Assembly: GCF_024181725.1 (NCBI RefSeq)
Contig: NZ_CP028908.1
Span: 5,321,501-5,385,500, forward strand
Reading direction: 5' to 3'
DNA from: Bradyrhizobium sp. WD16
GTDB lineage: Bacteria; Pseudomonadota; Alphaproteobacteria; Rhizobiales; Xanthobacteraceae
DNA length: 64,000 nt
A model generated the notes under the pieces. That model saw only the letters and a program-made list of their open reading frames with translations, made no database searches and had not been told where the DNA came from. The translations under genes were made by a program, and so were the position numbers. Every line of letters begins with the position of its first letter. Within the stretch, counting starts at the first letter, position 1. Of this stretch, positions 40,169 to 49,415 are shown piece by piece.

Positions 40169-43129
40169 GTGGCTGATACCGGCCCACGCAGCGACGATGC
40201 CGTCCTGGCACGCCGTCTCGCCGCCGAAATTACCGGCGAGGTGAGGTTCAACCGCTTTGATCGCGGCCGCTACGCCAACGACGCCTCATTCTACCAGATC
40301 ATGCCGGCGGGCGTGGTGGTGCCGCGGACCATGGACGAGGCGCTGCGGACGCTTGCCATCGCCCGCGAGGCCGGTCGCAAAGTGACGCCGCGCGGCGGCG
40401 GCACCTCGCAATGCGGCCAGACCATCAATGACGGCCTTGTCATCGACGTCTCCAAGCACCTCAACCGCGTGCGATCGCTCGATACCGAGGCCCGAACCTG
40501 CACGGTAGAGCCGGGCATCGTGCTCGACGATCTCAACCGCAGGCTCAGGCCGCACGGCTTGTGGTTTCCGGTCGACGTCTCGACCGCCTCGCGGGCGACC
40601 ATCGGCGGCATGGCCGGCAACAATTCCTGCGGTGGCCGCTCGCTGCGCTACGGCACCATGCGGGACAACACCGTGGCGCTCGAGGCGGCGCTGGCCGACG
40701 GCACGCAGTTGCGCTTCGCCACCGTCACGCCGGAGGTTGCGCGGCGCAATACGGAGGCGCCGGGCCAGGCGCTGGTCCGCGACCTGCTGGCGCTCGGGGC
40801 GCGCGAGGCAGACGAGGTCGCCGCGCGCTTTCCCAAGGTGCAACGCCGGGTCGGCGGCTACAATCTCGATGCGCTGGTGCCGAACGCGGCCGGCAACAAC
40901 CTCGCCCATCTGCTGGTGGGCTCCGAAGGCACCCTCGCCTTCACCACCCGCGTCGAGCTCAAGCTGTGGCCGCTGATCCGCAACAAGGTCCTCGGCATCT
41001 GCCATTTCGGCAGCTTCCACGAGGCGATGGACGCCACCCAGCACCTGGTGAAGCTGAAGCCCATCGCCGTCGAACTTGTCGACCGCACCATGATCGGCCT
41101 GGGGCGCGACATCGCCATGTTCCGCCCGACCATCGAAGCCGCCGTGCGCGGCGATCCCGACGCGCTGCTGGTGGTCGAATTCGCCGAGGAGGACCAGGCC
41201 GCCGATCTGCGCAAGCTCAAGCTGCTTGGCGAGCTGATGGGCGATCTCGGCTTCGGCTGGGACCAGCCGGTGCGGCGCTGGGGCGGCGTCGTCGAGGTGG
41301 TCGATCCCGCGCTGCAGGCAAGCATCGCCGATTTCCGCGCCGCCGGCCTCAACGTGATGATGTCGATGAAGCAGGAGGGCAAGCCGGTCTCCTTCGTCGA
41401 GGACTGCGCCGTCCCCCTCGCCCATCTCGCCGACTATACCGCCCGTCTCAACGCCCTGTTCGAGCGCCACGGCACGCGGCCGACCATGTATGCCCATGCC
41501 TCCGAGGGCTGCCTGCATGTCCGCCCGGTGCTCAACCTCAAGCTCGACAAGGACGTCAAGGCGATGCGCGCCATCGCCGAGGAAGCGTTCGCCATGATCC
41601 GTGAGTACAAGGGCTCGCATTCCGGCGAGCATGGCGACGGCATCGTCCGATCGGAATTTCACGCGGCGATGTTCGGCGAGCGCCTTGTGCAGGCGTTTTC
41701 CGAGGTCAAACACCGTTTCGACCCGGACAACCTCCTGAACCCCGGCAAGATCGTCGATCCGCCGCGAATGGACGACCGCAGCCTGTTCCGCTATCCGCCG
41801 GATTACAAAATCGAGGACTTCAAGACCTTGCTCGACTGGTCGGCCTGGCCCGGCGCTGCCGGCGGATTCCAGGGCGCGGTCGAGATGTGCAACAACAACG
41901 GCGCCTGCCGCAAGCTCGAGGGCGGCGTGATGTGCCCGTCCTATCGCGCGACCCGCAACGAGCGGGACGTCACCCGCGGTCGCGCCAACACCCTGCGCCT
42001 CGCCATCTCCGGCCAGTTCGGCCCAGACGCCCTCGCGTCCGACGAGATGATGGAGACGCTGAACCTGTGCGTCTCGTGCAAGGCCTGCCGCCGCGAATGC
42101 CCGACCGGCGTCGACATGGCGAAGATGAAGATCGAGGTGCTGGCGGCGCGGCTGCGCCGGCGCGGGCTGTCCCTGCGCGGCCGGCTGATCGCCTATCTGC
42201 CGCGTTACGCGCCGGTTCTGGCGCGCTTCGCCCCGCTCGCGAACCTGCGCAACAAGATTCCCCTGCTCCGCACTGTTGCCGAGAAGATCACCGGCTTCAG
42301 CGCCCGGCGGGACCTGCCGCACTGGCGCGCTGACACGTTCGAGGCTGCGGCCGACGTGGGGCCCGTTGACGGCCGTGAGGTCGTGCTGTTCGCCGACACC
42401 TTCAACCGCGCCTTCGAGCGCGAGAACATGGACGCGGCGCTGCGCGTCCTCACCGCCGCCGGCTATCGCGTGCACCTGCCGCGCCCACGTGACGGCAGAG
42501 GCAATCTGTGCTGCGGCCGCACGTTCCTGTCCGCCGGCATGATTGATCAGGCAAGGCACGAACTCGACCGCTTGGTCGACGCCTTCACGCCGTTCGTCGC
42601 CCGCGGCATTCCGGTCATCGGCCTCGAGCCGAGCTGTCTTCTGACATTGCGCGACGAACTGCTGTCGCTGCGCCGCGACGATGATGCGGTCCGCCTCGCC
42701 GGCGCCGCAGTATTGTTCGAGGAGTTTCTCGCCCACGAGGCCGCCGCCGGGCGACTGTCGCTGCCGCTCGGCCCGATCACCGGCCACGCCCTGCTGCACG
42801 GCCATTGCCACCAGAAATCCTTCGATGCGTTCGGCTCCGTGGCACAGGTCCTGCGCCTCGTGCCGGAGCTCGAGGTCGAGGTGATCGAATCAAGCTGTTG
42901 TGGCATGGCTGGCGCGTTCGGCTATGGTGCCGAGACCTACGACGTCTCGATCGCGATGGCCGAACAGGCACTACTGCCCGCGGTGCGCAAGGCCGCGGCC
43001 GAGACGCTGGTGGTCGCCGATGGCACCTCTTGCCGCCACCAGATCCGGGACGGCGCCGGACGCGAGGCCCTGCACGTCGCGCAGGTTCTCGCGCTCAGCC
43101 TCGACCGCGCCCACCCGTCCGCTACTTGA
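40169..43129 (+). CDS. FAD-binding and Fe-S-binding 2-hydroxyacid dehydrogenase (GlcD/GlpC-type fusion)
   Basis: This is a 986-residue fused flavin/iron-sulfur dehydrogenase. The N-terminal FAD_binding_4 domain has RGGGTSQCGQTIND and IGGMAGNNSCGGRS; the FAD-oxidase C domain contains GSHSGEHGDGIVRSEF. The C-terminal half has ferredoxin-like cysteines (CNNNGACRKLEGGVMCPSY, CVSCKACRRECP) and CCG repeats (NLCCGR, SSCCGMAGAFGY). Such proteins oxidise D-lactate, glycolate or D-2-hydroxyglutarate and pass electrons to the membrane. I use GTG 40169, with GGAG upstream; TTG 40133 is possible. It leads an apparent operon with HbpS-like, CoA-transferase and crotonase genes. Confidence 0.88.
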   Translation: MADTGPRSDDAVLARRLAAEITGEVRFNRFDRGRYANDASFYQIMPAGVVVPRTMDEALRTLAIAREAGRKVTPRGGGTSQCGQTINDGLVIDVSKHLNRVRSLDTEARTCTVEPGIVLDDLNRRLRPHGLWFPVDVSTASRATIGGMAGNNSCGGRSLRYGTMRDNTVALEAALADGTQLRFATVTPEVARRNTEAPGQALVRDLLALGAREADEVAARFPKVQRRVGGYNLDALVPNAAGNNLAHLLVGSEGTLAFTTRVELKLWPLIRNKVLGICHFGSFHEAMDATQHLVKLKPIAVELVDRTMIGLGRDIAMFRPTIEAAVRGDPDALLVVEFAEEDQAADLRKLKLLGELMGDLGFGWDQPVRRWGGVVEVVDPALQASIADFRAAGLNVMMSMKQEGKPVSFVEDCAVPLAHLADYTARLNALFERHGTRPTMYAHASEGCLHVRPVLNLKLDKDVKAMRAIAEEAFAMIREYKGSHSGEHGDGIVRSEFHAAMFGERLVQAFSEVKHRFDPDNLLNPGKIVDPPRMDDRSLFRYPPDYKIEDFKTLLDWSAWPGAAGGFQGAVEMCNNNGACRKLEGGVMCPSYRATRNERDVTRGRANTLRLAISGQFGPDALASDEMMETLNLCVSCKACRRECPTGVDMAKMKIEVLAARLRRRGLSLRGRLIAYLPRYAPVLARFAPLANLRNKIPLLRTVAEKITGFSARRDLPHWRADTFEAAADVGPVDGREVVLFADTFNRAFERENMDAALRVLTAAGYRVHLPRPRDGRGNLCCGRTFLSAGMIDQARHELDRLVDAFTPFVARGIPVIGLEPSCLLTLRDELLSLRRDDDAVRLAGAAVLFEEFLAHEAAAGRLSLPLGPITGHALLHGHCHQKSFDAFGSVAQVLRLVPELEVEVIESSCCGMAGAFGYGAETYDVSIAMAEQALLPAVRKAAAETLVVADGTSCRHQIRDGAGREALHVAQVLALSLDRAHPSAT

Positions 43130-43153
43130 ACTCCAACCAGAAGAGACACCGCC

Positions 43154-43585
43154 ATGACGACGCTCACCCTCGATGCCGCGCTCACCATCGCCACCACCGC
43201 GCTGAAGACCGCCGGCGAACGCAATTTCAAGCCGCTGGCCGTGGTCGTGCTCGATGCCCGCGGCAGCACCAAGGCGACCCTGGTTCAGGACAATACCAGC
43301 CTGATGCGCAGCGAGATCGCCCACGGCAAGGCCTATGGGGCGCTGGCGCTCGGCATCGGCTCGCGCGCAATCTTCCGCCGCGCCACCGAGCAGCCTTATT
43401 TCGTCGACGCGATCAACACCATGGCGCGCGGCGCCCTCGTGCCGGTGCCGGGCGGTGTGCTGATCGAGGATGCCAATGGCATGGTGATCGGCGCGGTCGG
43501 CGTCAGCGGCGACACCTCCGACAACGACGAGATCAGCGCCGTTGCCGGGGTCGAGGCCGCCGGCCTGAAGGCCAATGCCGGCTGA
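43154..43585 (+). CDS. GlcG/HbpS-family protein
   Basis: This 143-residue protein has the HbpS/GlcG (DUF336) pattern: KPLAVVVLDARGSTKATLVQ, KAYGALALGIGSRAIF and VPGGVLIEDANGMVIGAVGV. Some members bind haem or cobalamin; in GlcDEFG-type operons GlcG sits with glycolate oxidase. Here it lies 24 bp after the FAD/Fe-S dehydrogenase gene, the same kind of company. Its role is unproven. Confidence 0.85.
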   Translation: MTTLTLDAALTIATTALKTAGERNFKPLAVVVLDARGSTKATLVQDNTSLMRSEIAHGKAYGALALGIGSRAIFRRATEQPYFVDAINTMARGALVPVPGGVLIEDANGMVIGAVGVSGDTSDNDEISAVAGVEAAGLKANAG

Positions 43586-43627
43586 TCGCCGGCACCACCT
43601 GCTCCCCGCCCTGGGACCGAGATCCGC

Positions 43628-44821
43628 ATGACCATTCCGCACACGTCACAAGCGCTGTCACGCTTCACGGTGCTGGACCTGACGCGGATCCGGTCCGGTC
43701 CCACGGCAGTGCGCCAGCTCGCCGACTGGGGCGCCGATGTCATCAAGATCGAGGCTCCGGCCGAAGTCGACGATTCCGAACAGCCCGGCGGGCCGCGCCA
43801 CGGTGCCGACTTCCAGAACCTGCATCGCAACAAGCGGGCTATGACGCTCAATCTCAAGGACCCGCGCGGTCACGCGGTGTTCATGCGCCTCGCTGCCAAG
43901 GCCGATGTCGTGGTCGAGAATTTCCGTCCCGACGTCAAGGCGCGGCTCGGCATCGATTACGACAGCCTGCGCGCCGTCAACCCGCGCCTCGTCTATGCCA
44001 GTATCTCCGGCTTCGGCCAGGACGGGCCCTATCGCATGCGCCCCGGCTTCGACCAGATCGCCCAGGGCATGGGCGGGCTGATGTCGATCACCGGCGCGCC
44101 GGGCCAGGGGCCGATGCGCGCCGGCATTCCGGTTGCGGACCTCACCGCCGGCCTGTTCTGCGCCATGGGCATCCTCACCGCGCTGCTCGAACGCGAGGTC
44201 TCCGGTGAAGGCCAATGGGTGCAGACTTCGCTGCTGCAGGCGCAGATCTTCATGCTGGACTTCCAGGCCGCGCGCTGGCTGGTGCACAAGGAAGTGCCGG
44301 GCCAGGCCGGCAACAATCATCCGACCAGCATTCCGACCGGTGTGTTCAAGACCGCGGACGGCTACATCAACATCGCGACCACCGGCCAGAGGATCTGGGA
44401 ACGGCTGGTCACGGCGATCGAGGCTCCAGAACTCCTCAGCGATCCGCGCTACGCCACCAACCTCGGCCGCTCGCAGCACCGCGATCCGCTCAATGCCGCC
44501 ATCGAGGAGCGCACCCTGCAGCACTCCACGGCCAAATGGGTTGACATCCTCAACGCCGCCGGAGTGCCCTGCGGACCGATCTACAGCGTCGACCAGATGT
44601 TCGCCGATGCCCAGGTACAGCATCTCGGCATCGCCCAGGACGTGCCCAATCCGGAAGGCCGGCCGCTCCGCCTCCTTGGCCAGCCGGTGACGCTGTCGCG
44701 GACACCGAGCCGCATGGCGGCGCGGCCGCCGGAAATCGGCGAGCATACCGACGAGATCCTCGGCGAATTCGGTTTCAGCCCGCAGGAGCTCGCCGAGCTG
44801 AAGGCCGCCGATATCGTCTGA
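43628..44821 (+). CDS. Family III CoA-transferase (CaiB/BaiF type)
   Basis: This is a 397-residue family III CoA-transferase. Signatures: VLDLTRIRSGPTAVRQLADW and KIEAP at the N terminus, HRNKRAMTLNLKDPRG, the catalytic Asp in PVADLTAGLFCAMG, and SISGFGQDGPY. Such enzymes move CoA between carboxylic acids by an aspartyl-CoA anhydride. It sits between the HbpS-like and crotonase genes, so the pathway probably activates a carboxylate before a crotonase reaction. The donor and acceptor are unknown. Confidence 0.9.
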   Translation: MTIPHTSQALSRFTVLDLTRIRSGPTAVRQLADWGADVIKIEAPAEVDDSEQPGGPRHGADFQNLHRNKRAMTLNLKDPRGHAVFMRLAAKADVVVENFRPDVKARLGIDYDSLRAVNPRLVYASISGFGQDGPYRMRPGFDQIAQGMGGLMSITGAPGQGPMRAGIPVADLTAGLFCAMGILTALLEREVSGEGQWVQTSLLQAQIFMLDFQAARWLVHKEVPGQAGNNHPTSIPTGVFKTADGYINIATTGQRIWERLVTAIEAPELLSDPRYATNLGRSQHRDPLNAAIEERTLQHSTAKWVDILNAAGVPCGPIYSVDQMFADAQVQHLGIAQDVPNPEGRPLRLLGQPVTLSRTPSRMAARPPEIGEHTDEILGEFGFSPQELAELKAADIV

Positions 44822-44900
44822 CCCCATTGCCTGCCTCGGCCCGCGACGGCCCTGACAGCCCTCGAACAAACACACCGACGAGACGACAGGACGGAGAAGC

Positions 44901-45692
44901 ATGACGAAAACCGACAAGATGCTGTCGCGCAAGGACAATGGCGTCGGCTATGTGATCTTCAACAATCCCGAGCGACACAATGCCGTCTCGCTCGACATGT
45001 GGCGCGGCTGCGTCGACATCCTCCACGGCTTCGACAAGGATCCGGAGGTGCGCGTCGTCGTGCTGACCGGAGCCGGCGGCAAGGCCTTCGTCTCGGGCGC
45101 CGATATTTCCAAGTTTGGCGAGGAGCGCGCCTCGAAGGACGCGGTCAGGACCTATAACGAGGCCGTCGAGCGCGGCTATGCCGCGGTCCACGATTTCAAG
45201 AAGCCGACCATCGCCATGATCCGCGGCTACTGCATCGGCGGCGGCATGGGTCTTGCCAGCTGCTGCGATCTGCGCATCGCCTCCGATAATTCCCGCTTCG
45301 CCGTGCCGGCTGCCAAGCTCGGCCTTGGCTATGCCCATCCCGGCGTGAAGCGGCTGATGGACATCGTCGGCGCCTCCTTCACGAAGGAGATCTTCTTCAC
45401 CGCCCGCCAGTTCGATGCCGCCGAGGCGCTGCAGATGGGTCTCGTCAACCGCGTGGTTCCGGCCGATAGGCTCGAAGACTATGTGCGCGATTACGCCGGT
45501 ATGATCTCGGCCAATGCACCGATGACCATCGACGCCATCAAATTCACCGCCGGCGAACTGCTCAAGGACGAGAGCCGGCGCGACCTCGCAACCAGCGACG
45601 CCATGGTCGATGCTTGTTTCAGGAGCCGCGACTACGAGGAAGGCCGCAAAGCGTTCCTCGAGAAGCGCAAGCCGCAATTTGAAGGACGCTGA
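44901..45692 (+). CDS. Crotonase-superfamily protein without the usual catalytic glutamates
   Basis: This is a 263-residue crotonase-fold protein. The oxyanion-hole segments are SGADISKFG and YCIGGGMGLASCCDLR. Where enoyl-CoA hydratases have Glu in GGGCE and PEI, this protein has Gly (GGGMGLA) and Ala (VPAAKLG), so classical hydration chemistry is unlikely; hydrolase, lyase or isomerase activities are possible. The ATG follows GGACGGAGAAGC. It is the last gene of the apparent operon that begins with the FAD/Fe-S dehydrogenase. Confidence 0.88.
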   Translation: MTKTDKMLSRKDNGVGYVIFNNPERHNAVSLDMWRGCVDILHGFDKDPEVRVVVLTGAGGKAFVSGADISKFGEERASKDAVRTYNEAVERGYAAVHDFKKPTIAMIRGYCIGGGMGLASCCDLRIASDNSRFAVPAAKLGLGYAHPGVKRLMDIVGASFTKEIFFTARQFDAAEALQMGLVNRVVPADRLEDYVRDYAGMISANAPMTIDAIKFTAGELLKDESRRDLATSDAMVDACFRSRDYEEGRKAFLEKRKPQFEGR

Positions 45693-45698
45693 TCGTCC

Positions 45699-46316
45699 TC
45701 AAGCCCGGCCGGGCTTCGGCGATGACGCCAGCCATTCGCGTCCTTCGCCATAGAGCACCTCGACTTCCGGGCCCTTGAGGCCCGGCATGTCGCGCTTCAC
45801 CTTGTAGCCGATCTCCTCCTGGATATAGGCGAGGTGGCGGTAGCCCACCGGGAATTGGGCCAGCTTGTCGGCGTCGAGCTTGAGCTGTGCGGCCGGATCG
45901 ATCGGATCGAGCCGGTCTTTCTCGTAGATCGGCTGGCGACGCACCACGCCCCATTTGCCGACGCGTTTTTCCAGAAAGTCGAAGAAGCGGCCAGTGCAGA
46001 CGACGTCGCATTCGACGCCGTGCACCCGAGCCCGCTGTGAAATGGTCATCTTGGTCTGAGCGATCGCCCGGGCGCCGCTGATCTCGATGCTGCTGCCGCC
46101 GAGAAAATGCAGGATGCTGACGCCCTTGTCCCAGCCCTCACGACTGACGCGGATGAAGTCCAGCGCCGGCCCCTGAAACCAGGTCGCCGACATCCAGCCG
46201 TCATCGGTCCAGACCGTGGCGAAGCGGTCCCAGTCGCCGGCATCGCGCCAGACCGCCCAATTCTCGATCAATTCCCGGATCGCCAGCTTCTCGACGGTGA
46301 TGGCGTCGATGGTCAT
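45699..46316 (-). CDS. NTF2-like (SnoaL-type) protein
   Basis: This 205-residue protein has the NTF2-fold pattern of ring-hydroxylating small subunits and SnoaL-like enzymes: ELIENWAVWRDAGDWDRFAT, TVWTDDGWMSATWFQGPA, and a C-terminal sheet part (CTGRFFDFLEKRVGKWGVVR). The extra C-terminal 60 or so residues are longer than a minimal domain. The ATG at 46316 follows GGGAGGA. It converges with the crotonase gene and is divergent from an IclR gene, so IclR control is likely. Confidence 0.8.
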   Translation of the reverse strand: MTIDAITVEKLAIRELIENWAVWRDAGDWDRFATVWTDDGWMSATWFQGPALDFIRVSREGWDKGVSILHFLGGSSIEISGARAIAQTKMTISQRARVHGVECDVVCTGRFFDFLEKRVGKWGVVRRQPIYEKDRLDPIDPAAQLKLDADKLAQFPVGYRHLAYIQEEIGYKVKRDMPGLKGPEVEVLYGEGREWLASSPKPGRA

Positions 46317-46466
46317 GTTCGTCCTCCCAAGCTCGCCGTCCCCGCCGCCATGCGGGCGTAAGGATAACAGCAGCCTCACAATCTTGATCTTGCCAGGATT
46401 CAGCCCGGCGTCCCGGCGGCCGAACTTCAACTCGGCGGCACTGGACAAACCGGGCCGAAGGCGGTA

Positions 46467-46482
46467 GTTTCAGAATGTAAAC
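46467..46482. promoter_or_regulatory. Candidate IclR-type operator (GTTTCAGAATGTAAAC)
   Basis: This site lies 12 bp before the IclR start. Its core GTTTCAGAATG-AAA recurs as GTTTCAGAATGGAAATC at 56276-56292, upstream of the LigK/RraA-like gene. IclR regulators often bind TTTC-N-GAAA-type palindromes. Confidence 0.45.
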
Positions 46483-46493
46483 TGGTTCTCAAA

Positions 46494-47261
46494 ATGAAAC
46501 CTGACCCCTCATCTTCTGTCAAGTCGGCCGACCGCACCCTCGACATCCTCGAATATGTCGGTCATGCGCCCGAACGCCCCTCGTTCTCGGAAATGCTGAT
46601 TGATCTCGGCATCCCGCGCAGCAGCCTGTTTCACCTGCTCAACAACCTTCTGGCGCGCGGCTACCTCGAACAGGACCCTGTGACGGACCGCTATCGTCTC
46701 GGTTGCATGGTGCGCAGTCTCGCCGAGACCCTGGCGCCGCCGCCGATCGCCAATCTGGCGGAATCTTTCCTGCGCGAGATCACCAGCGAATTGAACGAGA
46801 GTTCGGCGTTCTATGTCCGCAAGGGCGATGCGGTCGAAGCCATCGCGGTGGCGACCAGCACGAGGGCGCTGACCTACACCATGAAGGTCGGTGGCCGCGC
46901 GCCGCTTTACGCCATCTCAAGCGGCAAGATGACGCTGGCGCGGCTGCCGGCGCCGGAATTCGACGACTACCTGCGCCAGATCCGCTTTGACGCGGTGACG
47001 CCGTCGACCATCACCTCCAAGCGGGTGCTGCGCGAACAGGTGACCACGGCGCGCACCGCAGGCTTCGCCTATTCGCGCGATGAATTCACGCCGGGCATCA
47101 CCGGCATCGCCACGGCGGTGGAGCATCAAGGCCGCTATTTCGGCGCGCTCAACCTCGCCATCCCGAATGGCCGCTACAGCCCGGAGCGTGATGCCGAGTT
47201 CCGCCAGCTCCTCGCCTCGGCGGCGGCGACCCTTGCGGAAACCATTGCCGCCCGGAATTGA
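46494..47261 (+). CDS. IclR-family transcriptional regulator
   Basis: This is a 255-residue IclR regulator with the N-terminal winged HTH (SADRTLDILEYVGHAPERPS, DLGIPRSSLFHLLNNLLARG) and the C-terminal effector domain (ELNESSAFYVRKGDAVEAIA, ITGIATAVEHQGRYFGALNL). It is divergent from the NTF2-like gene and precedes an aldo/keto reductase gene. A near match of the sequence before it also lies upstream of the LigK/RraA-like gene at 55497-56189. Confidence 0.9.
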   Translation: MKPDPSSSVKSADRTLDILEYVGHAPERPSFSEMLIDLGIPRSSLFHLLNNLLARGYLEQDPVTDRYRLGCMVRSLAETLAPPPIANLAESFLREITSELNESSAFYVRKGDAVEAIAVATSTRALTYTMKVGGRAPLYAISSGKMTLARLPAPEFDDYLRQIRFDAVTPSTITSKRVLREQVTTARTAGFAYSRDEFTPGITGIATAVEHQGRYFGALNLAIPNGRYSPERDAEFRQLLASAAATLAETIAARN

Positions 47262-47354
47262 GCCTCTAGACGGGCACCGTGGACGAACCGTTATCGTCTC
47301 GGCGGATTGAGTGGCCGGCGCACCATTCCCAACCTCTTCAGCAAGGACGCCCCC

Positions 47355-48179
47355 ATGCAGACCTTGACCACCCAAGGCGTGACCATGCCCAAGCTCGGCC
47401 TCGGCACCTTTCGCCTCACCGGCGAGAACTGCCGCCGCGCCGTCGAGAGCGCCCTCGCCCTCGGCTATCGTCACATCGACACCGCGGAGATGTATGCCAA
47501 TGAGGACGCCGTCGGCGCTGCGCTGGCGTCCAGCGGCGTTCCACGCGGCGAGGTCTTCGTCACCACCAAAGCCTGGCATGATCATCTCGAGCCGCAGACA
47601 ATCCGCGCGGCGCTCGCCGCGAGCCTTGACAAGCTGCGGCTCGATCATGCGGATCTCTATCTGGTGCACTGGCCGGTTCCCGGCATGAAGCTCGGCCCCG
47701 CGCTCGACACACTGATGCAACTGCGCGACGAAGGCCGCATCCGCGCCCTCGGCGTGGCCAATTTCACCGTGCCGCTGCTCCGACAGGCCGTCGAGGAGAT
47801 CGGTGCGCCGATCGCCTGCAACCAGATCGAATATCACGTGCTGCTCGACCAGAGCCCGGTCCGGCGCTACCTCGCCGCCAACTCCATCCCGCTGGTCGCC
47901 TATGCGCCGCTGGCCCAGGGCCGACTCGCCGACCATGCCGAGCTCGCCGCCATCGCCCGCAAGCACGGCGCGACGCCGGCCCAGGTCGCCCTGAAATGGG
48001 CGCTGGATCAGGACGGTGTCGCCGCCATCCCCAAGGCCGGACGGCGCGAAAGCCAGAAGGCCAATCTCGACGCCTTCGCCATCGCCCTCGACGAGGCGGA
48101 CCGCCGTGTCATCGCCGGCCTGCCCAAGGACCAGCGCTTCGTCAACCCGGCCTTCGCCCCGCGCTGGGACATTGCTTGA
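47355..48179 (+). CDS. Aldo/keto reductase
   Basis: This is a 274-residue TIM-barrel NADPH-dependent reductase. The catalytic tetrad is visible: Asp and Tyr in DTAEMYANED, Lys in TTKAWHD and His in YLVHWP. The C-terminal cofactor part is KAGRRESQKANLDAFAI. It resembles 2,5-diketo-D-gluconate reductase-like AKRs. I use the ATG at 47355, after AAGGA, since the protein begins at once with MQTLTTQGVTMPKLGLGTFR. It lies 93 bp after the IclR gene and before pqqE on the other strand; no specific substrate can be given. Confidence 0.9.
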   Translation: MQTLTTQGVTMPKLGLGTFRLTGENCRRAVESALALGYRHIDTAEMYANEDAVGAALASSGVPRGEVFVTTKAWHDHLEPQTIRAALAASLDKLRLDHADLYLVHWPVPGMKLGPALDTLMQLRDEGRIRALGVANFTVPLLRQAVEEIGAPIACNQIEYHVLLDQSPVRRYLAANSIPLVAYAPLAQGRLADHAELAAIARKHGATPAQVALKWALDQDGVAAIPKAGRRESQKANLDAFAIALDEADRRVIAGLPKDQRFVNPAFAPRWDIA

Positions 48180-48218
48180 GGGATCTCGACGGAGCGACGT
48201 CGCCCAAGGGCGCGCCGC

Positions 48219-49415
48219 TCAGTCGTCCTTGTCGGATTCGAGCCGCCCGCCGGCGAAGTCGCGATAGATGAAGCGATCGGACTGAGCCGCCGCCTCAGTC
48301 TCCGCGGTGTGGAAGACGGCCTCATGGAGCGGCGAGAACCCGCAGGCGGGATCGGTCGCGCCAGCGTCGCCGGCCAGGGCAAAGGCCTGGCAGCGGCAGC
48401 CGCCGAAATCGATCTCCTTGTATTCGCATTCCCGGCACGGCGACGGCATCCACGCCGTGCCGCGGTAGCGATTGAGCGCATCCGAATTCTGCCAGATCCA
48501 GGCGATCGAGCGATTGCCGCGCACCGAGTCGAAATGTAGCCCGGTAATGGTCTCCGCGGCGTGACACGGCAGGATCTTGCCGCTCGGCGAGATGTTGAAG
48601 AACTGCCGGCCCCAGCCGCCCATGCACTTCTTGGGGCGCAAGGCGTAATAGTCCGGGATCACGTAGTCGATCGCGAGCACGCCCTTGAGCCGCGTCCTCG
48701 CCTCCTCGACGATTCTGGTCGCCTCGTCGAGCTGCTCGACTGTCGGCATCAGGGCGGCGCGGTTCTTCAGCGCCCAGCCGTAATACTGCACGTTGGCGAC
48801 CTCGATCCGGTCGGCGCCGAGCTCCACGGCCATGGCGATCATGTCTTGCAGCTGATGCAGGTTCTGGCGATGCATGACAGCGTTGACCGTCAGCGACAGG
48901 CCGAGCTCACGCGTCCAGCGCGCTGCTTCCAGCTTGCGGCCGTGCGCCCCGGCATGACCGGCGATCCGGTCGCCCGTCGGCGCCTCGCTGCCCTGGAAGC
49001 TGATTTGGACATGACCAAGCCCCGCATCGGCGAGCGCCGACAGCTTGTCCTTGGTCAGCAGCACCGCCGAAGTGATCAGGTTGGAATAGAGCCCGACCTT
49101 GCTGCAATGGGCGACCAGCTCGGTGAGATCCTTGCGCACTGTGGGCTCCCCGCCCGACAGGTGAATCTGCAGGACGCCGAGTTCCGCGAGTTCGTCGAAA
49201 ACCCGCCGCCATTCATCGGTGCTCAGTTCGCTCGCCGCACGCTCCAGCTCCAAAGGATTGGAGCAGTAGGGACATTGCAGCGGACAGCGATGGGTCAGTT
49301 CGGCCAGCACCGCCAGCGGAATCCCGAAGCTCTGCGCCCTGGCCGACGGTTCGAGCACCGCAAGGGCGTCGTCGCCCATCTGCACACTGGTTTCTTCCTG
49401 CAGATCTTCGCTCAT
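48219..49415 (-). CDS. pqqE: PqqE, PqqA peptide cyclase (radical SAM)
   Basis: This is a 398-residue radical-SAM/SPASM enzyme that makes the first C-C cross-link between Glu and Tyr of PqqA. The radical-SAM cysteines are in ELTHRCPLQCPYCSN (CxxxCxxC); LSGGEPTVRKDL follows. The SPASM auxiliary-cluster cysteines are in KKCMGGWGRQFFNISPSGKI and CRECEYKEIDFGGCRC. Its ATG overlaps the stop of pqqD by four bases. It is the last gene of pqqABCDE. Confidence 0.96.
   Translation of the reverse strand: MSEDLQEETSVQMGDDALAVLEPSARAQSFGIPLAVLAELTHRCPLQCPYCSNPLELERAASELSTDEWRRVFDELAELGVLQIHLSGGEPTVRKDLTELVAHCSKVGLYSNLITSAVLLTKDKLSALADAGLGHVQISFQGSEAPTGDRIAGHAGAHGRKLEAARWTRELGLSLTVNAVMHRQNLHQLQDMIAMAVELGADRIEVANVQYYGWALKNRAALMPTVEQLDEATRIVEEARTRLKGVLAIDYVIPDYYALRPKKCMGGWGRQFFNISPSGKILPCHAAETITGLHFDSVRGNRSIAWIWQNSDALNRYRGTAWMPSPCRECEYKEIDFGGCRCQAFALAGDAGATDPACGFSPLHEAVFHTAETEAAAQSDRFIYRDFAGGRLESDKDD

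Noticed and set aside
40286-42811. 841-codon open frame antisense to the FAD/Fe-S dehydrogenase
   Set aside because: High-GC shadow frame; low-complexity composition, no motifs, while the plus strand has clear FAD and Fe-S signatures.
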